This document shows, in pieces, positions 33,561 to 37,411 of a DNA stretch of 37,411 nucleotides (its first letter is position 1; every line of letters begins with the position of its first letter). The notes beneath the pieces are model-generated. The model had not been told where the DNA came from. It searched no databases and was given only the letters and a program-made list of their open reading frames with translations. The position numbers and the translations under genes were made by a program. This DNA comes from Basidiobolus meristosporus CBS 931.73 (taxonomy: Eukaryota; Basidiobolomycota; Basidiobolomycetes; Basidiobolales; Basidiobolaceae): contig MCFE01000773.1 in assembly GCA_002104905.1 (NCBI GenBank), forward strand, positions 1 to 37,411, given 5' to 3'.

Positions 33561-34443
33561 TACTGGAGGACTGCATCAGCTTGAAGCTGGACTTCTTGTT
33601 GGGGCAGGACTTGGCAAAGTGACCTGGTTGGCCACATTATAGACAGAGGTTGGCTTGTCAACGTCTGGACTTTTCACTCTTTGATAGTTTCTTGTATTTG
33701 GCACTATCAATCTGCATGGGATCTTCTGGAGTGACTTGGGGAGCAGGAGGGGCTGGGACTGCAACAGGAATGTGTCTTTGACGGTTCTTTTGCTTCTTCT
33801 GGAATAATCTGTTATCACACCGGATTGCTTGGTGCATAGCTCCAACTAATGTATCTGGATCTGGGAGTGTGAGTAGCAGATCACAAACTTCATCATTGAG
33901 GCCATCTTGGAATTGGCTAATCAAGGCTGCTTGACCCCAGGAGCTGAGGTCACTGGAGAGTTGTCGGAATTCTGAGGCATAGACTGATGCTGGTTTGTTT
34001 GCTTGCTTGAGGGTCTTGATCTTGTTGGCAGCAGTTCTGACTTGGTCAAGGTTACCAAATGTTAGCTCCATTTCAGTGAGAAAAGCTTGGTAGATTCTGA
34101 GGAGGGGAGAGTTGGTCTCCACTAGTGGGGAGAACCACTTGAGAGCTGTACCAGTAAGCAGGTTGGAGATGAAACCAACTTTGGCCTGGTCAGTGGGGTA
34201 CCAGTTGGGCTGGAGTGCAAGATTGTTCTTCACCATGCTGATGAAGCCACAGAATTCATTCTGAGAGCCATTGAACTTGGTAGCAGGAGTATACTTGGGT
34301 TCTTGGTAGACTGGAACATGGCTAGTTTGCTGGACACTTTGGTTCTGGAACTGAGCAAGAGTGTTTCTGAGGTCTGCATGGTCTTGCTGCAGTTGGGTAA
34401 AGGCAGCCATGAGCTGGGCAAAGTTCAGCTCTAGGTTGGACAT
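33515..34443 (-). pseudogene. Gypsy gag with broken zinc knuckle
   Basis: ATG at 34443 opens a 261-codon frame to TGA at 33658. It encodes a coiled N-terminus and the retrotransposon gag core (FNGSQNEFCGFI, LTGTALKWFSPL, FGNLDQVRTA). Two codons past the TGA the frame would continue into a CCHC knuckle C-L-stop-C-G-Q-P-G-H-F-A-K-S-C, in which the residue before the second Cys is a TAA. Gag therefore has two nonsense codons in or just before its nucleic acid-binding finger. The later reading switches to the pol frame between about 33560 and 33510, by either a programmed shift or a mutation. Confidence 0.85.
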
Positions 34444-34835
34444 GGTAGCAGAGGAAGGCGGAGGAACTTGCAAGGAATACTGGAATATACTAAACTAGGT
34501 TGTAGGTTTGTAAAGCCACTAGTATGTCAAGAATACAACTATTGAGCCACAATCCCCAACTTAAATAAGTTGCGTCACTTCAGAAGGTACTGGTTTCAAC
34601 ATCCTTTGATAGAGTATTGTACTAAAGCTTCCAATACTGTAACAACTGTAAACTCCACCAGCAGGGTAATAAAGTGAATGCAGCTTTGACCAATAGTTTT
34701 ACAAAGATAAAGTATCTTTGCCTTTATAGGACAAGACTAGGGAAAGATGATGGGTGATACTTATGGTGAGTATTCCTTTTACAAGTTTTCTTCAAACTTT
34801 GGGCAGAAGGCAGGGATCCACAGGTAAGTCAGGAG

Positions 34836-34848
34836 AGTCTGACAAAAC
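34836..34848 (-). other. Gypsy primer binding site, self-priming type
   Basis: In sense direction GTTTTGTCAGACT follows the 5' LTR with no gap. It does not begin TGG as sites for tRNA 3' ends do. It pairs with AGTCTGATAAAC (34982 to 34971 in the LTR) over 11 consecutive bases, one of them a G-U pair. Confidence 0.7.
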
Positions 34849-35377
34849 TGTTATGAATAGACACAAGGCAGGAGTGTAGAGCTAGGCAAGGCAGGACCAG
34901 GAAAGGACTTAGGTGTGGATCAACAAGGCAAGGCGGATTTCCAAGGCAAGGCTGTTTATTCAAGACCTGTGTTTATCAGACTGAGGAATACTTAAGGGGG
35001 GATAGGACTATATATACTTTTTGGCTATATTGATGCCAAGAGATACTAGCTAATACTAATGGGGTTGTGGGGTGAGGCACAGCAATGGTGCTGGGGATAA
35101 TGACATAGATCACACGGCACTGAGACAGGATGGGGAAATGGATTGTGTCACCTGATCATGTGGCTAAGTCATGTGGCCTGGTATTTCCATAAATGGTACT
35201 GGACTATAAAAAATACAATGGAAAGCTTCCATGGAATGTTCCATTGTGAAACAATGGTTTGAAATGGTCAGGAACTTTCTGGAAGGTAGTAGAAGGTTCC
35301 AGAAGGAATCTCTTAGAAATTGAGCTAGGAAGCTGAAACTTGGCATGGGTGTTCATGATTGTCATGTGATCATGACA
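34849..35377 (-). repeat. 5' LTR of the gypsy element
   Basis: 529 bp, TGTTATGAATAG to GATCATGACA on the plus strand. It contains a sense-strand TATA box and a predicted transcription start near 34982. Confidence 0.95.
34971..35016 (-). promoter_or_regulatory. LTR promoter: TATA box, predicted start and self-primer
   Basis: TATATATA is on the sense strand at 35016-35009. The self-primer AGTCTGATAAAC starts at 34982, 34 bases after the first T of the TATA box, where transcription would be expected to begin. The start site is inferred from spacing. Confidence 0.55.
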
Positions 35378-37137
35378 CTTGGTAGGAATGGCTTCAGTAC
35401 ACCACTTGAATAAATACATATCCAGTTCATCCAGTCTTTGCATTTGTATTTTTGCATATGCGTATGAATATTAATTGGAGCCCGTGAGAAGTACTTAGGG
35501 TAGCGGATACTCTGTAATATCATGCCAATTTTTTCAAATTTCTCCGGTATATCAAAGGGCTCATTTAGCTTGAAATGCCCCATGTACAACTTGGTCATCA
35601 GTATAGGAATATTGTTGAGCAGCAAATGCATTGCTCCAGGTGGAAAGCTTTTGCTCCAACAGATACCCTCTATCTTAAGTATCTCCGGTTTCCAATTGAT
35701 TCCATATTCCGGCCAATGGCTTATAGCTTGCCAACTCTGCTGCAATTGCATGCTTACTTCTGTACGTTCTCTCTGTGGAAAGATGATGTTCTTAGTGCTG
35801 GTGTTTGGGTAATAATAATGTGTGTGAGTTATGGAGTAAATCCCCTGGATCTCACACATTCAACAGCAATACCATCCATTGTGCCTGGAAAAACCTGCTA
35901 TCTTGCTGATGGCTGGGGTATCTCCAATGCAGATAATAATATGCGCTTTTATATGACGGCCATTCACCGTTATCCCGCTGGAAAGCATACAAAATTCATT
36001 CAGCAATGGATACAGGTAGCTATCCAGGTTGGATGGTGATTTAGGCCCAGATACCAGTGAGACTACCATCAGATTATTGCTCTGATACTGTAAGATGGGC
36101 AGCAGATTCAGATTGATGAGAATCAGTGGCCAGCAGGATTTGTTGGTAGAGTCCTTGTTTAATGAGAATCCATCAAGTGCTAAAGCAAAGGTATGGTAAT
36201 ACATACCTTCAAAGTAGCCATTGCTTCTTACCTGTTTGTAATGTTTGCCATCAAATATACCGGATATGTTTGTGCTTGATTGATACTGAGTGCAGTACTG
36301 TATAGCTTTGCAATACTTGTTGGACTGCATCAGCTTCCTTAGATGGGGTATGACTGGAATATATCCGATGTGTGAACAATGTTTTCCCTCAATGGTGGTG
36401 GATTCCTCCCAATTTGGACACATTGCAATGGTAGCATTTTTGGATGTGAATGCCATGCAACTGTTAACACATGCTGGAATCAGGACAGTCTCTGGATCAT
36501 ATGTTGCCAGCCACATAATGGTTGTCCACTTGTACCATGTACATGGTAAGTTGCATCCTGGTATGATTTTGGCAAGAAGTAGTAATCAATCCTCAAAGCC
36601 CCCATTACTGATATTAGTGGAAACGTGTCACTTCTCTAGCCACAACATCACATCATTCACCAGTAGATGGATTACTGGGTTCACTTGGCTCCATAAAGTA
36701 TTCTTGGCAATTGTCTTAACAGGTGTTGTCTCATTGCATATAGGGATTTGACCGCGCTCATATGTGGTACTGTTGTTAGGGAAGATAGGCTCAAAATCCA
36801 TCAGTAAACCTTCTTTGTCAGAGCTATCACTCTGCCTGCCATATTCAGAAGGCTGAGGTGAGCCTAAAGGCATCACAAACTCACCTGACTCAGTTTGCAC
36901 AAGGTGACAAAGACGGCCAGGTGCCAATATAGAAGTATCAACTGGCCAGCAAGATAATGTTGGTACAGTAGTGACCTATGAATGGTCAAATATGACTTGG
37001 GTGGCAAAACACTGGCGGTGAATCTTGTAATACTTCCTATGCTGTCTGCGTGCTTCATGGCTGAGAGGCTTGCCACAATAGCCACATGGTCTTTTTTCTC
37101 TTCTCTTACGGCATTGAGTCAAAGTAGTCTTGTACAT
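35378..37137 (-). pseudogene. Tnp2-like transposase, N-terminal and catalytic part
   Basis: One frame runs from a likely ATG at 37137 to the gypsy insertion. It begins with a C2HH-like finger (CGYCGKPLSHEARRQH.....IH). Next come WSQVNPVIHLLVNDVMLWLE and the CxLPCTWYKWTTIMWL block, then the Transposase_21 core: DGKHYKQVR, FALALDGFSLNKDSTNKSCW, LVSGPKSPSNLDSYLYPLLNEF, GDTPAISKIAGFSRHNGWYCC and HYYYPNTS. Four in-frame stops are present: TAG 36976-36978, TGA 36628-36630, TGA 36586-36588 and TGA 35860-35862 (inside the CC-MC zinc ligand cluster). It resembles transposases of fungal CACTA-like/Plavaka-type DNA transposons. No short intron removes the stops convincingly. Confidence 0.8.
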
Positions 37138-37411
37138 GGGGCAAACAGTTTGACCTTCAACAACATAACACTATTATATCACTTTTTGGTCAATACTCAT
37201 GTGAACTTAAGACAGTCTTGTATTTGAGACATTGCACCTACATGAATGTAAGATTCAATGATGACCTGCCATAGTAAGCATTATAAATAAAGTTGTGGCA
37301 CCACATACACACATATATGTAACACTATTTCCCCTTTGGTTTGACTCACTTCCATATATATGCCGCCAAAAAATAAAGCAAAGTTGTCTGGTTCTCAACC
37401 AAACCCCACCG
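37138..37411. other. Upstream flank of the Tnp2-like transposase
   Basis: The frame stays open a few codons above the chosen ATG. Nothing else is recognised. The outer end of the transposon is probably outside the window. Confidence 0.4.

Larger units (their letters stand above)
29462..35377 (-). mobile_element. Ty3/gypsy chromovirus-type LTR retrotransposon (Tf1/sushi-like)
   Basis: A 5916 bp element on the minus strand, flanked by CTTGG (29457-29461 and 35378-35382). Its 529 bp LTRs start TG and end CA and differ at 10 positions by eye (about 1.9 percent). Order in sense direction: 5' LTR, primer site, gag with CCHC knuckle, protease, reverse transcriptase, RNase H, integrase with GPY/F module, chromodomain, purine tract, 3' LTR. 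Protein order and the chromodomain put it among chromoviruses. The primer site suggests self-priming as in Tf1 and sushi. It is defective: stops in gag, a frame change between gag and pol, and a one-base deletion in pol. It is inserted in a transposase gene. Confidence 0.94.

Noticed and set aside
35860-36630. TGA read as tryptophan, suggested by three TGA codons in the transposase frame
   Set aside because: Host genes end in TGA (both MOT1 copies) and use TGG for Trp. At 35860 the expected residue is Arg rather than Trp. Simple mutation suffices.
17150-37137. Repeat-induced point mutation (RIP) as the cause of the transposon stops
   Set aside because: Where the two copia copies can be compared, some stops are C to T (CAG to TAG, CAA to TAA) but others are transversions (TAT to TAA, TCA to TAA, AAG to TAG). 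The gypsy LTR differences are about half transversions. The spectrum is ordinary decay with some deamination.
1-37411. tRNA genes, CRISPR-like arrays or a biosynthetic or defence gene cluster
   Set aside because: I looked for tRNA-like cloverleaves, regularly spaced repeats and co-oriented gene sets on both strands and saw none. The repeats present are LTRs, duplicated genes and microsatellites.

Overview
The window looks like nuclear DNA of a filamentous fungus. Genes are split by many short GT-AG introns (about 55-67 nt). The genes themselves are eukaryotic: ribosomal protein uS17/S11, an NADH pyrophosphatase, MOT1-type molybdate transporters and DH-PH-FYVE guanine nucleotide exchange factors. 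The right half is packed with Ty1/copia, Ty3/gypsy and Tnp2-like transposons. A DH-PH-FYVE protein in an intron-rich, transposon-rich genome hints at an early-diverging (Mucoromycota-like) lineage, but that is inference.

Left half (1 to about 16.8 kb), host genes. Two tandem, same-strand DH-PH-FYVE genes come first: one lacks its 5' end at the window edge (59-2800), the other is complete (3848-7635). Next is a divergent pair: RPS11 on the minus strand (7869-8495) and an NPY1/NUDT12-type NADH diphosphatase on the plus strand (8861-10023). They share a 365 bp promoter region with a CCAAT box, a palindromic E-box and a hairpin followed by a T-run. Two minus-strand MOT1-type transporter genes follow (10297-11786 and 14099-15604). 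Their coding regions are almost identical while their flanks have diverged, which suggests gene conversion.

Right half (about 16.85 to 37.4 kb), transposons. A plus-strand copia element (16853-26721) is interrupted by three insertions of its own family: an old solo LTR (TSD GTTGC), a full-length minus-strand copy (19345-24025, TSD AAAAA) and a younger solo LTR (TSD ACTCT). A deletion derivative of the same family follows (26794-27718). The copia primer site matches the anticodon arm of initiator tRNA-Met, as for the half-tRNA primer of Drosophila copia.

From 28.8 kb to the end lies a minus-strand Tnp2/Transposase_21 pseudogene, split by a 5916 bp chromodomain-bearing Ty3/gypsy element (29462-35377) with 529 bp LTRs and TSD CTTGG. 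The base run next to its 5' LTR is complementary to the predicted 5' end of its own transcript, the hallmark of Tf1/sushi-type self-priming. All transposon reading frames seen are broken.

I found no unknown multi-gene system. The most distinctive signals are the self-primer arrangement, the half-tRNA primer site, the repeated self-nesting of the copia family, the sharply bounded near-identity of the MOT1 pair, and the second, degenerate FYVE module in the exchange factors.
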